This document shows, piece after piece, positions 23,246-33,900 of a stretch of 64,000 nucleotides of DNA. Source of the DNA: Chionoecetes opilio (taxonomy: Eukaryota > Arthropoda > Malacostraca > Decapoda > Majidae); NCBI GenBank assembly GCA_016584305.1, contig JACEEZ010015376.1:582501-646500 (forward strand), in the 5' to 3' direction. The notes beneath the pieces were generated by a model. The model searched no databases. It was not told the DNA's origin and saw only the letters and a list, made by a program, of their open reading frames with translations. A program made the position numbers and the translations under genes. The stretch's first letter is position 1. Each line of letters starts with the position of its first letter.

Positions 23246-23389
23246 TGCATTCTAGATATTCTTTACCAACACTAACTCAATAAAGAACCATAAAATAGTT
23301 GCTTATTAATTAATCAATATATGTAGCTACTAAGATGGAGATGAGCAAAAGTAATTGAGAAAATCACTTCACAGGGAAAAACTATTCTT

Positions 23390-23601
23390 TTAACCCCTTG
23401 AGACCCAGAACGTAATTTCCATTGTAATTTGGGTACCATTAGATGATTTTAATGAGTATAAGGAATATTTTATAGCTATGACCTGTTTAGTATCCTTGTC
23501 CACTAAATAATTTGGTATATTAAGTGGCTTTTCGTAATTTTATGGCTCGACAACATACAATTTTTTATAGCAAAGGAAAGATCTGGGCGTGAAGGGGTTA
23601 A
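23390..23601 (+). mobile_element. piggyBac-like MITE, copy 10
   Basis: Complete 212-bp copy, TTAACCCCTTGAGACCCAGA to GGGCGTGAAGGGGTTAA, 18 bases from the exon 3 donor. Confidence 0.78.
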
Positions 23602-23619
23602 AGTACCTATGAGACTCAC

Positions 23620-23712
23620 TTGAAAGTCTTCCATTTCGGAGTCTCGTCTGTGAAGCATCTCGGACATGTAGTCGATGAGCTGCAGCTTGAAGGCATTGTT
23701 GACATTAATTTT
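23620..23712 (-). CDS. NCAPH: NCAPH exon 3 (31 codons)
   Basis: Acceptor TTCCACAG, then KINVNNAFKLQLIDYM and SEMLHRRDSEMEDFQ, then donor GTGAGTCTC. It is 93 nt, phase 0 at both ends. It encodes the core helix of the kleisin N-terminal domain and continues directly from LSTEN of exon 2. A piggyBac-like MITE (23390-23601) sits 18 bases beyond the donor. Confidence 0.95.
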
Positions 23713-23761
23713 CTGTGGAAGGAAATATACAGTTGTTAGGTTGTTCAATGCCAGATGCCTC

Positions 23762-24170
23762 AGTTAAAAAAAAAGAGTCAATTTAGTCCATCTGATACTT
23801 ACACATCAATCCATTCATCAATTCAAGATGTCTCCATTAAAAAAAAAAGTCAATTCAGTCCATGCCATAGTTACACATCAATTCATTCATCTATTACACA
23901 TGCTTCCATTAAAAAAAGAGTCAATTTAGTCCATCTAATAGTTACACATCAATCCATTCATCAATTCAAGATGTCTCCATTAAAAAAAAAAAGTAAATTT
24001 AGCCCATCTAATAGTTACACATCAATATATTTATCAATTCAAGATGTCTCCATTAAAATAAAAAAGAGTAAATTCAGTCCCTCCAATAGTTAAACATCAA
24101 TTCATTCATCAATTTCTTCCATAATTTCCAGATACAACAGGTCAAAACAGTCAATTCAGTCCCTGCGATA
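23762..24170 (-). repeat. NCAPH: About 80-bp tandem copies of NCAPH intron 2 start
   Basis: Five units contain agtcaattcagtccctgcga plus tagttac, i.e. on the minus strand the exon 2 donor GTAACTAT and the following intron bases. They are separated by acacatcaattcattcatca and an A run. The true exon 2 donor is at 24175. Confidence 0.88.
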
Positions 24171-24175
24171 GTTAC

Positions 24176-24361
24176 ATTTTCTGTTGACAGTTGGATGCAC
24201 TTGGAGTAATGTTCGGTGAGCTGCTGGATGGTGAGGGCCGAGGTGGTGTTGACAGACTTGCGGCGGTCTGTGGTGATGGTCGTGGGGGAGAAGGTCTTGG
24301 ACTGTATCTGCTGCTGGAGGCGATTCAGCTGCCTCTGCTTCTTCTCTTTCTCATCATTGTT
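24176..24361 (-). CDS. NCAPH: NCAPH exon 2 (62 codons)
   Basis: The acceptor is CTCTCTGTGCAG before NNDEKEKKQRQLNRLQ; the donor is GTAACTATCG after CIQLSTEN. It is 186 nt, phase 0 at both ends. It carries the hallmark kleisin N-terminal block, with the acidic/basic DEKEKKQR stretch and LTEHYSKCIQLSTEN, which in the family leads into the helical domain that contacts the SMC2 neck. The first 16 codons are duplicated at 53196-53243. The intron just after the donor is tandemly repeated about five times (see repeat at 23762-24170). Confidence 0.93.
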
Positions 24362-24384
24362 CTGCACAGAGAGAACAAGATCAG

Positions 24385-24545
24385 TTAACCCCTTGAGACC
24401 CAGAACGTAATTTTCATTGTAATTTGGGTACCATTAGATGATTTTTAATGAATATAAGCAATGTTTTATAGATATGACCTGTTTAGTATCCTCGACCACT
24501 AATTAATGTGGTATATGAAGTTACTCTTTGTAATTTGATGGCTAG
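24385..24545 (+). mobile_element. piggyBac-like MITE, copy 11 (right end lost)
   Basis: Starts at TTAACCCCTTGAGACCC, 24 bases upstream of exon 2, and loses similarity at gatggctag. Its duplicate in copy B (53267-53485) is complete. Confidence 0.72.
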
Positions 24546-24698
24546 AATTTCTTGAAACTTGCATGATATGAACTTGAGGTAATACCGTACTAAAGAAAAT
24601 GTTGCAATGCCTAATACATCCAATGAGAATTAAATTTTACGTGGACGGTCCCCTTAATGAGTACACTGTAACAATAAACCACCAATCTTCATCAGGGT

Positions 24699-24727
24699 CA
24701 CTCACTTCCCCCACATCCAGGAACACA
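24699..24727 (-). repeat. NCAPH: Decoy copy of NCAPH exon 1 3' end with donor
   Basis: Reads cactcacttcccccacatcc plus aggaaca: the last ~22 exon bases and the donor GTGAGTG, then diverges. Copy B has two comparable decoys. Confidence 0.82.
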
Positions 24728-24773
24728 TTACCATTGCTCCTGGAGGTCCTAAGCACACTTTTAGTACATATTT

Positions 24774-24982
24774 CTAACCCCTTGAGGCCCAGAACGTAAT
24801 TTCCATTGTAATATGACTTATATTAAACGATTTTTAGTGAATATAAGTATTTCTTTTACAGCTATGACCTGTTTAATATCCTTGTCCACTAACTCATTTG
24901 GTATATTCAGTTAGTTTTCGTAATTTTATGGCTAACAACAGACATTTTTATATAGCAAAGGAAAGATCTGGGTATGAAGGGG
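24774..24982 (+). mobile_element. piggyBac-like MITE, copy 12, with empty site in copy B
   Basis: CTAACCCCTTGAGGCCCAGA to GGGTATGAAGGGG. The matching position in copy B (about 54350) reads tttttaacaggactt without the element, supporting TTAA as target. Confidence 0.78.
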
Positions 24983-25187
24983 ACTTGGAGCAGCAATGAC
25001 ATAACAAAGAGTACACTGTAACAATTCACCACCAACACTCCCCAGCCATGAATTTATCTAGCCTCCCTTTAAAGCTCTCTAACTTTCTCTCTCTATTCTC
25101 TCTATATTTTTAACAGGACTTGGAGCAGCAATGTCATAACAAAGAGTACACTGTAACAATTAACCACCAACACCCCCGGTCACTCAC

Positions 25188-25337
25188 TTCCCCCACATCC
25201 AGGAACACGTGGTCGGCGCCCCTTGAGGTGTCTGCCATGGACTGCCGCCGGGACCGGGGTGAGTCGGCCGCCAGGATGCTGAGCCGCTTGCTGGGCGACA
25301 GCGTGAAGCTCGTCGACGCCCGCCCACTGCGCTTCAT
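25188..25337 (-). CDS. NCAPH: NCAPH exon 1 (start codon, 50 codons)
   Basis: ATG is at 25337-25335. The 150-nt exon ends GDVGE-like (LDVGE) at a consensus donor GTGAGTGA (25187 downwards), phase 0. The peptide begins MKRSGRASTSFTLSPSKR and is basic and serine-rich, as expected of the disordered NCAPH N-terminus. SPRSR and SPSK look like possible CDK/Aurora-type phosphosites (inference). The start was chosen because it is the first ATG in frame and the same ATG is kept in the duplicate at 54567-54716. A further partial copy of this start region lies just upstream at about 25465-25540, where the ATG is followed at once by TAG. Confidence 0.85.
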
Positions 25338-25464
25338 CTTGAGGTCTGCGGCGAGAGTCACAAGGATAACAGGAGGAATCACAAGAGGTTGCCTTAACAC
25401 CCTCACTATTGTTTTCAGGTAAGTTTAATGTGTTTTTAATGAATTTTGCACTCGTTTTTTAATG

Positions 25465-25540
25465 AATTCGGCGACAGCGTGAAGCTCGTCGACGCCCGCC
25501 CGCTGCGCTACATCTTGAGATCTGTGGCGAGATTGATTGA
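25465..25540 (-). repeat. NCAPH: Partial copy of NCAPH exon 1 start region
   Basis: ggcgacagcgtgaagctcgt plus cgacgcccgcccgctgcgct repeats the first ~60 exon bases and the 5' flank, but the ATG is followed by TAG. In copy B the interval between the two repeats is absent, as expected from recombination between them. Confidence 0.85.
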
Positions 25541-25579
25541 TTGTGATGGCCAAAAAAAAGGGGGAAATGTGCCAGATAT

Positions 25580-25947
25580 AAGAACATAAGGAAGCTACAA
25601 GAGGCCGTGAGACCTACACGAGGTAGTTCCTGATACTTTACACTACCTACATCCACCTTTCATCCCCATCTATGAATTTATCTAGCCTCCCTTTAAAGCT
25701 CTCTAATGACTCTGCACTAACTACCTGTCTACTGAGTCCATTCCAATCATTCACCACCCTATTTGTGAACCAGTTTTTCCCTATTTCTTTTCTAAATCTA
25801 CGCTTTTCCAGCCTGAATCCGTTACTTCTTGTTCTACCCTGGTTACCAGCTGTAAAAACTTTTCCTACCTCTCCTTTATTAAATCCCTTTATCCACTTAA
25901 AAACTTCTATCCGATCGCCCCTTACTCTGCGTCTCTGGAGTGAGTGT
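25580..25947 (-). mobile_element. CR1-like LINE 3' end with target duplication
   Basis: Minus frame encodes RRVRGDRIEVFKWIKGF, RTRSNGFRLEKRRFRKEIGK, NWFTNRVVNDWNGLSRQVVS and FKGRLDKFIDGDERWM, then stop: the conserved C-terminus of CR1/L2-type reverse transcriptases. Flanks repeat aaaaaagggggaaatgtgcc (25552-25579, 25948-25973), a target-site duplication. Only the last ~370 bp of the element are present. Confidence 0.85.
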
Positions 25948-26088
25948 AAAAAAGGGGGAAATGTGCCAGCTATCAGAGGTCCCATGGCACTGTGGCAATG
26001 CATCAACAAGGGAAGGGTTAGAGAGAACGTGCAAGGGTTAAGGATGGGCAGAGGAATGGATTGTTAGAGCAGGATGGTTAGATGACAT

Positions 26089-26840
26089 TCAACTATTTCC
26101 TTCTTCTACAATGAACATTCTAGGACTATCCTTTACTAAAAATCTGAACTGGAAATCTCACATCTCATCTCTTGCTAAAACAGCTTCTGAGAAGTTAGGT
26201 GTCCTGTGGCGTCTGTGTCCTTTTTTTTCTCCCTCCCAATTGCTTGCTCTCTACAGGGGCCTTATCTGCCCATGTATGGAGTATGTCTCACATGTTTGGG
26301 AAGGATCCACTCATACAGCTCTCCTAAACAGGGTTGAGTCAAAAGCTTTTAGTCTCATCAACTCCCCTCCTCTGACTGACTGTCTCCAATCTTTAAATCA
26401 CCCCCGCAATGTTGCTTCTTTTGCTCTCTTCTACCGTTATTTTCATGCTCACTGCTCTTCTGAACTTGCTAACTGCATGCCTCCCCCCCTCCCGCGGCCT
26501 CGCTGCACAAGACTTTCTACTCATTCTCATCCCTATATACTGTCCATCTTCCTAATGCAAGAGTTAATCAGTATCTTTATTCTTTCATCCCTTTCACTGG
26601 TAAACTCTGGAACTCTCTTCCTGTTTCTATTTTTCCACTTTCCTATGACTTAAATCTTTTCAAAAGAAGAGTAACAAGACACCTCCCGAACTAAATTGGC
26701 TCACCCCTATTTTTTATTTTATTCTCTTACTGTCTTCTTTATAGGGATTGGCAACTAAGCGGGCTTTGTGTCACCCATTTTTTTTGTGCCCTTGGCCAGT
26801 CCTTTGTGATGTATATAAAAAAAAATAAAAAAAAAAAAAA
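26089..26840 (+). mobile_element. Jockey-like LINE 3' end, insertion absent from copy B
   Basis: Frame 26111-26653 encodes NILGLSFTKNLNWKSHISSL, EKLGVLWRLCPFFSPSQLLA, LYRGLICPCMEYVSHVWEGS and RVESKAFSLINSPPLTD: the thumb and post-RT region of arthropod Jockey-type reverse transcriptases. A 3' UTR ends in a (TAAAA)-rich tail. The polymerase core and endonuclease are missing. Copy B reads ggttagatcaaatgaaggct at this site, without the element. Confidence 0.85.
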
Positions 26841-26937
26841 ATGAAGGCTGTGTATTTGTTGGAGGAAGGAGATTAAAAGACTCAGGGAGAAGTCACGAAG
26901 TCTGCAGCAAGAGTCACAAGGATAACATGGGGAAGGG

Positions 26938-28535
26938 ATCACAGGAGCTGCCTGCCTTGACACCCTCTGTGCCAGATAGTCATGGATCAAGGCCAGGGGA
27001 AGGGATCACAGGAGCTGCCTGCCTTGACACCCTCTGTGCCAGATAGTCATGGATCAAGGCCAGGGGAAGGGATCACAGGAGCTGCCTGCCTTGACACCCT
27101 CTGTGCCAGATAGTCATGGATCAAGGCCAGGGGAAGGGATCACAGGAGCTGCCTGCCTTGACACCCTCTGTGCCAGATAGTCATGGATCAAGGCCAGGGG
27201 AAGGGATCACAGGAGCTGCCTGCCTTGACACCCTCTGTGCCAGATAGTCATGGATCAAGGCCAGGGGAAGGGATCACAGGAGCTGCCTGCCTTGACACCC
27301 TCTGTGCCAGATAGTCATGGATCAAGGCCAGGGGAAGGGATCACAGGAGCTGCCTGCCTTGACACCCTCTGTGCCAGATAGTCATGGATCAAGGCCAGGG
27401 GAAGGGATCACAGGAGCTGCCTGCCTTGACACCCTCTGTGCCAGATAGTCATGGATCAAGGCCAGGGGAAGGGATCACAGGAGCTGCCTGCCTTAACACC
27501 CTCTGTGCCAGATAGTCATGGATCAAGGCCAGGGGAAGGGATCACAGGAGCTGCCTGCCTTGACACCCTCTGTGCCAGATAGTCATGGATCAAGGCCAGG
27601 GGAAGGGATCACAGGAGCTGCCTGCCTTGACACCCTCTGTGCCAGATAGTCATGGATCAAGGCCAGGGGAAGGGATCACAGGAGCTGCCTGCCTTGACAC
27701 CCTCTGTGCCAGATAGTCATGGATCAAGGCCAGGGGAAGGGATCACAGGAGCTGCCTGCCTTAACACCCTCTGTGCCAGATAGTCATGGATCAAGGCCAG
27801 GGGAAGGGATCACAGGAGCTGCCTGCCTTGACACCCTCTGTGCCAGATAGTCATGGATCAAGGCCAGGGGAAGGGATCACAGGAGCTGCCTGCCTTAACA
27901 CCCTCTGTGCCAGATAGTCATGGATCAAGGCCAGGGGAAGGGATCACAGGAGCTGCCTGCCTTGACACCCTCTGTGCCAGATAGTCATGGATCAAGGCCA
28001 GGGGAAGGGATCACAGGAGCTGCCTGCCTTGACACCCTCTGTGCCAGATAGTCATGGATCAAGGCCAGGGGAAGGGATCACAGGAGCTGCCTGCCTTGAC
28101 ACCCTCTGTGCCAGATAGTCATGGATCAAGGCCAGGGGAAGGGATCACAGGAGCTGCCTGCCTTGACACCCTCTGTGCCAGATAGTCATGGATCAAGGCC
28201 AGGGGAAGGGATCACAGGAGCTGCCTGCCTTGACACCCTCTGTGCCAGATAGTCATGGATCAAGGCCAGGGGAAGGGATCACAGGAGCTGCCTGCCTTGA
28301 CACCCTCTGTGCCAGATAGTCATGGATCAAGGCCAGGGGAAGGGATCACAGGAGCTGCCTGCCTTGACACCCTCTGTGCCAGATAGTCATGGATCAAGGC
28401 CAGGGGAAGGGATCACAGGAGCTGCCTGCCTTGACACCCTCTGTGCCAGATAGTCATGGATCAAGGCCAGGGGAAGGGATCACAGGAGCTGCCTGCCTTG
28501 ACACCCTCTGTGCCAGATAGTCATGGATCAAGGCT
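26938..28535 (+). repeat. 67-bp minisatellite, about 24 copies (copy A)
   Basis: Unit ggatcacaggagctgcctgc plus cttgacaccctctgtgccag plus atagtcatggatcaaggcca plus ggggaag. Units are almost identical; a few have cttaacacc. The copy B array has about 10 units. Confidence 0.95.
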
Positions 28536-28708
28536 AACTCACTGCCTACCTGAACACTACCTATTTCTTAAGAACATGATATTTAATATCAGTCATGTAG
28601 GCAAAGTAAGGATCGGCACTCATTAAAATCTAAACAGATGTGTTAAGGACAGTAAGTATATGTAGAGCCAACATTTGGGTCAGCTTAGCGTGGAGCCCTT
28701 GTTCTTAA

Positions 28709-29622
28709 AGTAATCGTCCAGACCCATTTTTTCTTTGCATAATTATGTTGAATGTTCATTCAAAATACCTAATCCACAAAAAATTATTCATTTTCACACC
28801 TTATTTCCCTAAAAACATGACTTTTGTAAAAAGCGCGGGAAAAACAACAGCCACATTCCAGCCGTGGCGCAAAACTTGCTGGCGACGTCACACGAGTGAG
28901 CCTCCCAGCCCCGCCCGACACAGACACACGGAGACTCTGAGAAAAATGTAGTACTTGGGGAATTTTGGGTGCTTCTGGTATATTTCTTGTGCAACACGGC
29001 ACATACTTGCATCCTGCATGGGCACGGCAAGAAAGCCGTGCCATTCCCGAGAGCTTAGCACCCATTCACAACCCACACGGCGACGATATATGTGTGCAGA
29101 CCTTTGGAGCGACGGGGAGCGGCTGGTAGTAGCCAGGGTACTGCAGCCCTCTCATCTCGGTGGCCTTGCACCTACCCGCCGCTCCCCGCCGCTTGCCGCC
29201 GCTGCACACATCTGCACACATATATCGTCGCCCCACAGTTTGCAAATGGGTGCTAAGCCCTCGGTAAAGGCACAGCCCCCACGCTGCACCCACACAGGAT
29301 GCAAGTACATGCCACATCGCACAAAAAAAATATCAGAAACACCCAAAATTCCCCAAGTACTACATTTTTCTCAGAGTCTCCGCGCATATGTATCTGGCGG
29401 TGCTGGGATGCTCCCTGTTGTGACGTCGCCGACCCATGGTGCGTCGTCTGCTGATAAACAGTTGTGTTTTGAGAGCACGGGGAATTTACAGATTTTGAAT
29501 GCGGATCATTTAAAAACGGGTGACTGGATGCAAAATGTGACAACATATTGTTGATATACTCGATCATGGCTATATTTTGACTGCATTAAATCAGGAATGA
29601 TGAAATGGTCTGGACGATTACT
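28709..29622. mobile_element. TTAA-flanked foldback element, absent from copy B
   Basis: TTAA at 28705-28708 and 29623-29626. Terminal inverted repeat AGTAATCGTCCAGACC. The interior is GC-richer and largely palindromic: gggaattttgggtgcttctg inverted as aaacacccaaaattcccc, plus atcctgcatg/catcctgtgtg blocks. Copy B shows gttcttaagattttcatg with one TTAA, so this is a clean insertion. Confidence 0.85.
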
Positions 29623-29692
29623 TTAAGATTTTCATGTTTTTTCTGTGCAAACCCCCCAAAAAAGTGTGATTTTTTGCAATTCGAGAAACTGT

Positions 29693-29966
29693 TTGTTTGT
29701 TTGTTTGTTTGTTTAGAGGATAATTCCTCAGAGCCATAGTGATCTACCGCTGCAGCTTAGTGTTGGCCGAAGCCACCACCCCGGGAGGCGGGTCACAAAC
29801 CACCGGCTAACACCCGGTACCCAGTCACTGCTGGGTGGACAGGGGCTCGGGTTTTAAGAAAGACCACCCATCTATCTTCGCTCCGCCCGGGGATCGAAAC
29901 CGGGACTTCTCGGTTGTGAGCCGAGCGTGCTAACCACTACACTACGGAGTACCCAAATATTGTTTT
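29693..29966 (-). mobile_element. tRNA-derived SINE (tRNA-Val-like head), absent from copy B
   Basis: On the minus strand the head reads GGGTACTCCGTAGTGTAGTG and GTTAGCACGCTCGG, with anticodon loop CTCACAA (CAC, Val), CCGAG, then B box GGTTTCGATCC. The A box TAGTGTAGTGG is clear. The tail on the plus left side is (GTTT)n. Copy B reads straight through as gaaactgttgacaatg. Confidence 0.8.
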
Positions 29967-30059
29967 GTTTTGTTGACAATGAATTTTTTTTTAAATATGC
30001 TTTTTAGATGCTTTGACTGGAAAAAACACTCATATTTGAAAAAGCATTAAATAATAAGC

Positions 30060-30125
30060 TAATCAAACCATTAAACTAACCTAACCCTCAAACTAACCTA
30101 ACCTAACTCTCACACTAACCTTACC
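30060..30125 (+). repeat. Interstitial CCTAA (TTAGG) tract
   Basis: Degenerate aacctaacctaac repeats like the arthropod telomere motif. Similar tracts are at 2718-2775, 31065-31085, 33140-33190, 56735-56805, 57145-57165 and 57765-57862. Confidence 0.7.
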
Positions 30126-30332
30126 AGAATTATTTTTGTTCGCACATTTTATAATAGTGTTACTTTCACACTCGTTCTGATCTATAGAAACAGTAGAAAG
30201 GTGAAAATACTTGAATCCAGGCACAGTCAAATTAAACATAAGAACCCAGCCCTGTCCACCCCCCCCACCACCACCCCAGCATCAAGCCCTGGGTACAAAC
30301 AGACACAACCACCCACAACCCACGGTAAATTT

Positions 30333-30917
30333 CGGGTCGACCGAAATGTACCAAAAACCGGTTTTTGGTATATCTGATACCAAAAACCTTTTTGGTCCAT
30401 ACCAAAAACCAATTAATTGTTGAATGAGCAAAGATTTTTTTATTTCATAATCGTCGCATGTATCAATCTAGTGTAGATCTGTTTCTATATAAAGCGTGAA
30501 TCTAAACTACACGTATATTATTCGTGTAGGGAGGTTTTTGGCATGACTTGTGTGGGTTTTTGGCTTGGGCGTTATGAAATACAGAAATTGCTATCAAACT
30601 ATAGAACACAGTTGATGATCGTAAATTAATTTTGGATATGCACGTGACTCATGCAGCATATGCGTCGTTCATAATATTGCCGTTATTTAGTGAGCGCCTG
30701 CCAAAACCCTGGCTGTGCTACCAAAAACCCACACAATATCCTTTCCCTTCAAATTCATCGCTAATAATGATTCGCCTAGACAAAACCTGAACATCGAATA
30801 TGCAAATATATATTTTAAAACTGGATATCACCCACTAAAAAGGTTTTTGGTATGGACAAAATAGGTTTTTGGTATCAGGTATACCAAAAACCGAATTTTG
30901 GTATATTTCGGGTGACT
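30333..30917. mobile_element. TIR element with 9-bp target duplication, absent from copy B
   Basis: GGTAAATTT at 30324-30332 and 30918-30926; copy B has a single GGTAAATTT followed by ccagatg. Ends carry mirrored accaaaaaccggttttt and ggtatacctgataccaaaaa-type blocks. Superfamily not assigned; 9 bp would suit Mutator-like elements. Confidence 0.75.
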
Positions 30918-31169
30918 GGTAAATTTCCAGATGAACACCGAACTTCCTTTGGTGGATGAAACAATTTTTTTCTGGTGAGTTTTGAATTAATCTGACAACC
31001 ATTTCTGTCGCAAATAATATTTTTTTTTTTTTTACAAAAATGACAAAAAAACAAAAACACATTGAACCTAACCTAACCTAACCTTTATCTAACCATAAAA
31101 AAAAAATAAAAAAATAACCTTTATCTAGTCGGTAGACTAACTAAAAAAAAAAAAAACTAAGCTTTATCT

Positions 31170-31834
31170 ACCGTAGATAACAGTGAAGTCGCCACCTGCA
31201 GTGAAGTCGCCAGGCGCCAAATATTACGAATTATAGCATCACTACTGAGTTTTATGTGCCACTGGAGATGTTACACAGTAGTTTATATCATGACGGTATA
31301 ATCTACCCTGTTTCAGCGTTGTTTTATGCTTTGTATCTGCAAGTATAACTGTTGCGCATTTTGCTTCTCACGTTTTTCTTCGCGCGATGACAGACAGTAA
31401 ACAGTAGCCTTTCGGGCGGCAGGACACAGACTTGCCAGATCTTTCAAACTTGAATAGAATTTATTTTCACGCTGGCAGAGGAATTTTGATATATCCAAGC
31501 ATCTTCCGCAGCTAATATATATAGAGACTTGTTTTACTTTATCTCTAATTTCCCTGAATTCCCCAGAGTGGCGACTCAACTGTTGGGTTAAACTACTAGC
31601 TGGCGACTTTACTGTAGTAGGTATAGTGAGGTCGCCACTCTATTTTATTTTTGTAATTTGTTCATTTATACCCCCTTATATGACACAGATGAAGACACAA
31701 AATGACACAGACTTTCCAGATAGACCCTTCTAACTTTCCTGAAATCATGGATGTACAAATGTAAGTATTAACGTCACCACACGTCTGTAAATAACAAAGA
31801 AACGTTGAACTGGCGACTTCACTGTTATCTACGG
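31170..31834. mobile_element. TA-flanked TIR element, absent from copy B
   Basis: TA at 31168-31169 and 31835-31836. Terminal repeats CCGTAGATAACAGTGAAGTC plus GCCA. An 88-codon minus frame inside (31313-31579, CPAARKATVYCLSSREEKRE) resembles nothing I recognise. Copy B keeps the empty site atctaactaaaa. Confidence 0.78.
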
Positions 31835-32807
31835 TAACTAAAAAAAAAAAATCTAAAAAATTGCGACATAAACGGTTAGCATATTAATTTAAAACACATC
31901 AAAACTCTCCAGAAAAAAATAGTTTGGTCTACCCTAGTGAATTGTGTGTTGATCTGGAATACTAGCCAAGTCACAGCCCTGCCTGGACGCCACACAAACA
32001 CCCCGTCCCTGTTAGTACCAAGTTTACAGGGAGTTTCGTACACAACTTGTTTCGCACCTAGGTTTTGTTAGTTGTTTCGTACACTGATTTTGAGTTGTTT
32101 CGTACATACCTGGTATCGTTTCGTAACTTTAGTAGTTAAGTAAACACGTAAACACAATAGTAACAAGCTTGGCAGATTTGACATTACTCCTCCTGTCTCC
32201 TCTTTACTCCTTCATGCACACACGCAACACACTGACCCCTCCGTGAAGCAATGACTGATTAACACCTGACTCCTGAACACACCTGCACGGCTAAATCTCA
32301 CTTGTACTCATAAAGGAATCAAATATTTAGGTCCTCACATTAAAACTTAGAAAAGCGCGCGCTGTCAAAACCAAAACAAACCTTGGAACTTACTTATTTT
32401 TCAGATATTCTCCTTCTTCTACACCACCATTAGCCCTGAATTACTACCTTAACTACTCACTGCATCTCTAACTACCATACCTGAGGCTTGGTGGCGCCGG
32501 AACCAGGTGAAAATTCAGTTTGTTGATATTTCTTTCAAAAGTTGTGTGTTGTCCCCGCCGTTGGGAAGAGTCTCGCGGATTCTCGGGAAACACGAGACTA
32601 AAACTTTTCATTGTTTTCATAATTCCGACGCTTCTAACTTTTCATAATTTTTCATTTCATTTCATTTCATTTTCATAGATTTTTATTATTTCACTACGTT
32701 CGTAAACCCTCCTTTTTCTTTTATTTTATATGTATTTGTCAATTTGTTTTTTATTCTATTTACAGTCTATTCAAACTTGACCTTACCACTATCTACGGTG
32801 TTTTATA

Positions 32808-33005
32808 ATGGGCCCCAGACATAACTACGTCACGGTTTGTTTACATCGGTGCATTGTGGGGATAAGGCGGGGTCGCCGCGGGTGGACCTACGAAGGGAAA
32901 ACTACAGCGATGGAAGAATTTAGAGTTATTTTGCGCGAAATTGATATTCCAGGTGCTATATTACTGTGCTGTGTTCTCGCTGACAACACTATAGAGAAGA
33001 CCTGA
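32808..33005 (+). CDS. Unknown small ORF in left arm of an inverted repeat (65 codons)
   Basis: MGPRHNYVTVCLHRCIVGIR, RGRRGWTYEGKTTAMEEFRV, ILREIDIPGAILLCCVLADN and TIEKT, then stop. The same peptide with few changes is encoded by the inverted arm at 33715-33911 and, degraded, in the spacer (33440-33535). No family recognised. It may be an exon of a transposase or simply an inverted-repeat passenger. Confidence 0.3.
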   Translation: MGPRHNYVTVCLHRCIVGIRRGRRGWTYEGKTTAMEEFRVILREIDIPGAILLCCVLADNTIEKT

Positions 33006-33900
33006 GGTAATGACTGATGTGCAGAGGCTTTTAAACCAAGAAAACAGAGTCATAACAGAGCCTCGTCAAAAGGTAAGCAACTGGTAGGTACGTAATGTGT
33101 CCCTACCACTTGTTTACTTCTTAATTTTTGTTTATTGTAGTTAGGTAAAGGTTAGGTTAGGTATAGGTAAAGGCTAGGTTAGGTTTAGGTTCTTTTTTTT
33201 TTTCATTTTTGGAAAAAAAAAAAAAAAAAAAAAAAAAAATTGCGACAGAAACGGTAAGCCGAAACGGTCAAAGCAAAGGTTGGTGATGTTGGTATAGACT
33301 CAAGAGTATTCATTGGCTCGTCAAGTAACACTTAAACCATGATGTACCACTACTTATTATGAGGAAAGACAACAAAAGGAACTCAATTAATAAGGTATTT
33401 TAATACTATCATAACCATGAATATGTACAACCTACAAAGAGAAGACTACGACGATGAAAAAATTTAGAGTTGTTTTGGGCGAAATTGATATTCCAGGTGC
33501 TATATTTCCGTGCTCGCTGACAACATAGAGAAGACCTGAGGTGATGGTTGATGTGCAAAGGCTTCTAAACCAGGAAAACAGTCACAGCAGTCTCATTAAG
33601 AAGTAAACAAGTGGTAGGGACACATTACGTACCTACCAGTTGCTTACCTTTTGACGAGGCTCTGTTATGACTCTGTTTTCTTGGTTTAAAAGCCTCTGCA
33701 CATCAGCCATTACCTCAGGTCTTCTCTATAGTTTTCTCAGCGAGAACAGAGCACAGTAATATAGCACCTGGAATATCAATTTCGCGCAAAATAACTCTAA
33801 ATTCTTCCATCGCCGTAGTTTTCCCTTTGTAAGTCCACCCGCGGCGACCCCGCCTTATCCCCACAATGCACCGATGTAAACAAACCGTGACGTAGTTATG
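32815..33900. repeat. Inverted repeat, about 300-bp arms, with a third partial copy in the spacer
   Basis: Arms about 32815-33119 and 33597-33900 share cataactacgtcacggtttg and tttacatcggtgcattgtgg. The spacer holds a diverged direct copy at 33440-33600 and CCTAA/poly(A) tracts. Unique to copy A's extra 18.4 kb. Confidence 0.82.

Larger units (their letters stand above)
24318..32579. repeat. Segmental duplication, copy A
   Basis: Matches copy B (53196-58871) in the same orientation and order: exon 2 start, MITE, exon 1, LINE fragment, 67-bp minisatellite, CCTAA tract, and a long unique stretch ending at gccgttgggaag. Homology resumes at 50956-51148. Copy A alone has a LINE (26089-26840), a foldback element (28709-29622), a SINE (29693-29966) and two TIR elements (30333-30917, 31170-31834). 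It may be a true duplication or two haplotypes placed in tandem by the assembler. Confidence 0.85.

Noticed and set aside
26938..28535. CRISPR-like regular repeats
   Set aside because: Head-to-tail units without unique spacers in a eukaryotic setting: a minisatellite. The same applies to the arrays at 21.5-23.1 and 55.7-56.4 kb.
28784..29567. Several 60-200-codon ORFs on both strands
   Set aside because: They lie within a palindromic foldback element and mirror each other; no conserved domain recognised.
29880..29955. tRNA-Val gene
   Set aside because: A and B boxes are present, but the B box has an extra base, the acceptor stem does not pair well, and the unit is the head of a 274-bp SINE with a (GTTT)n tail that is absent from copy B.
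30060..30125. Chromosome end (telomere)
   Set aside because: Short, degenerate CCTAA tracts are scattered at several internal places, with unique DNA on both sides.
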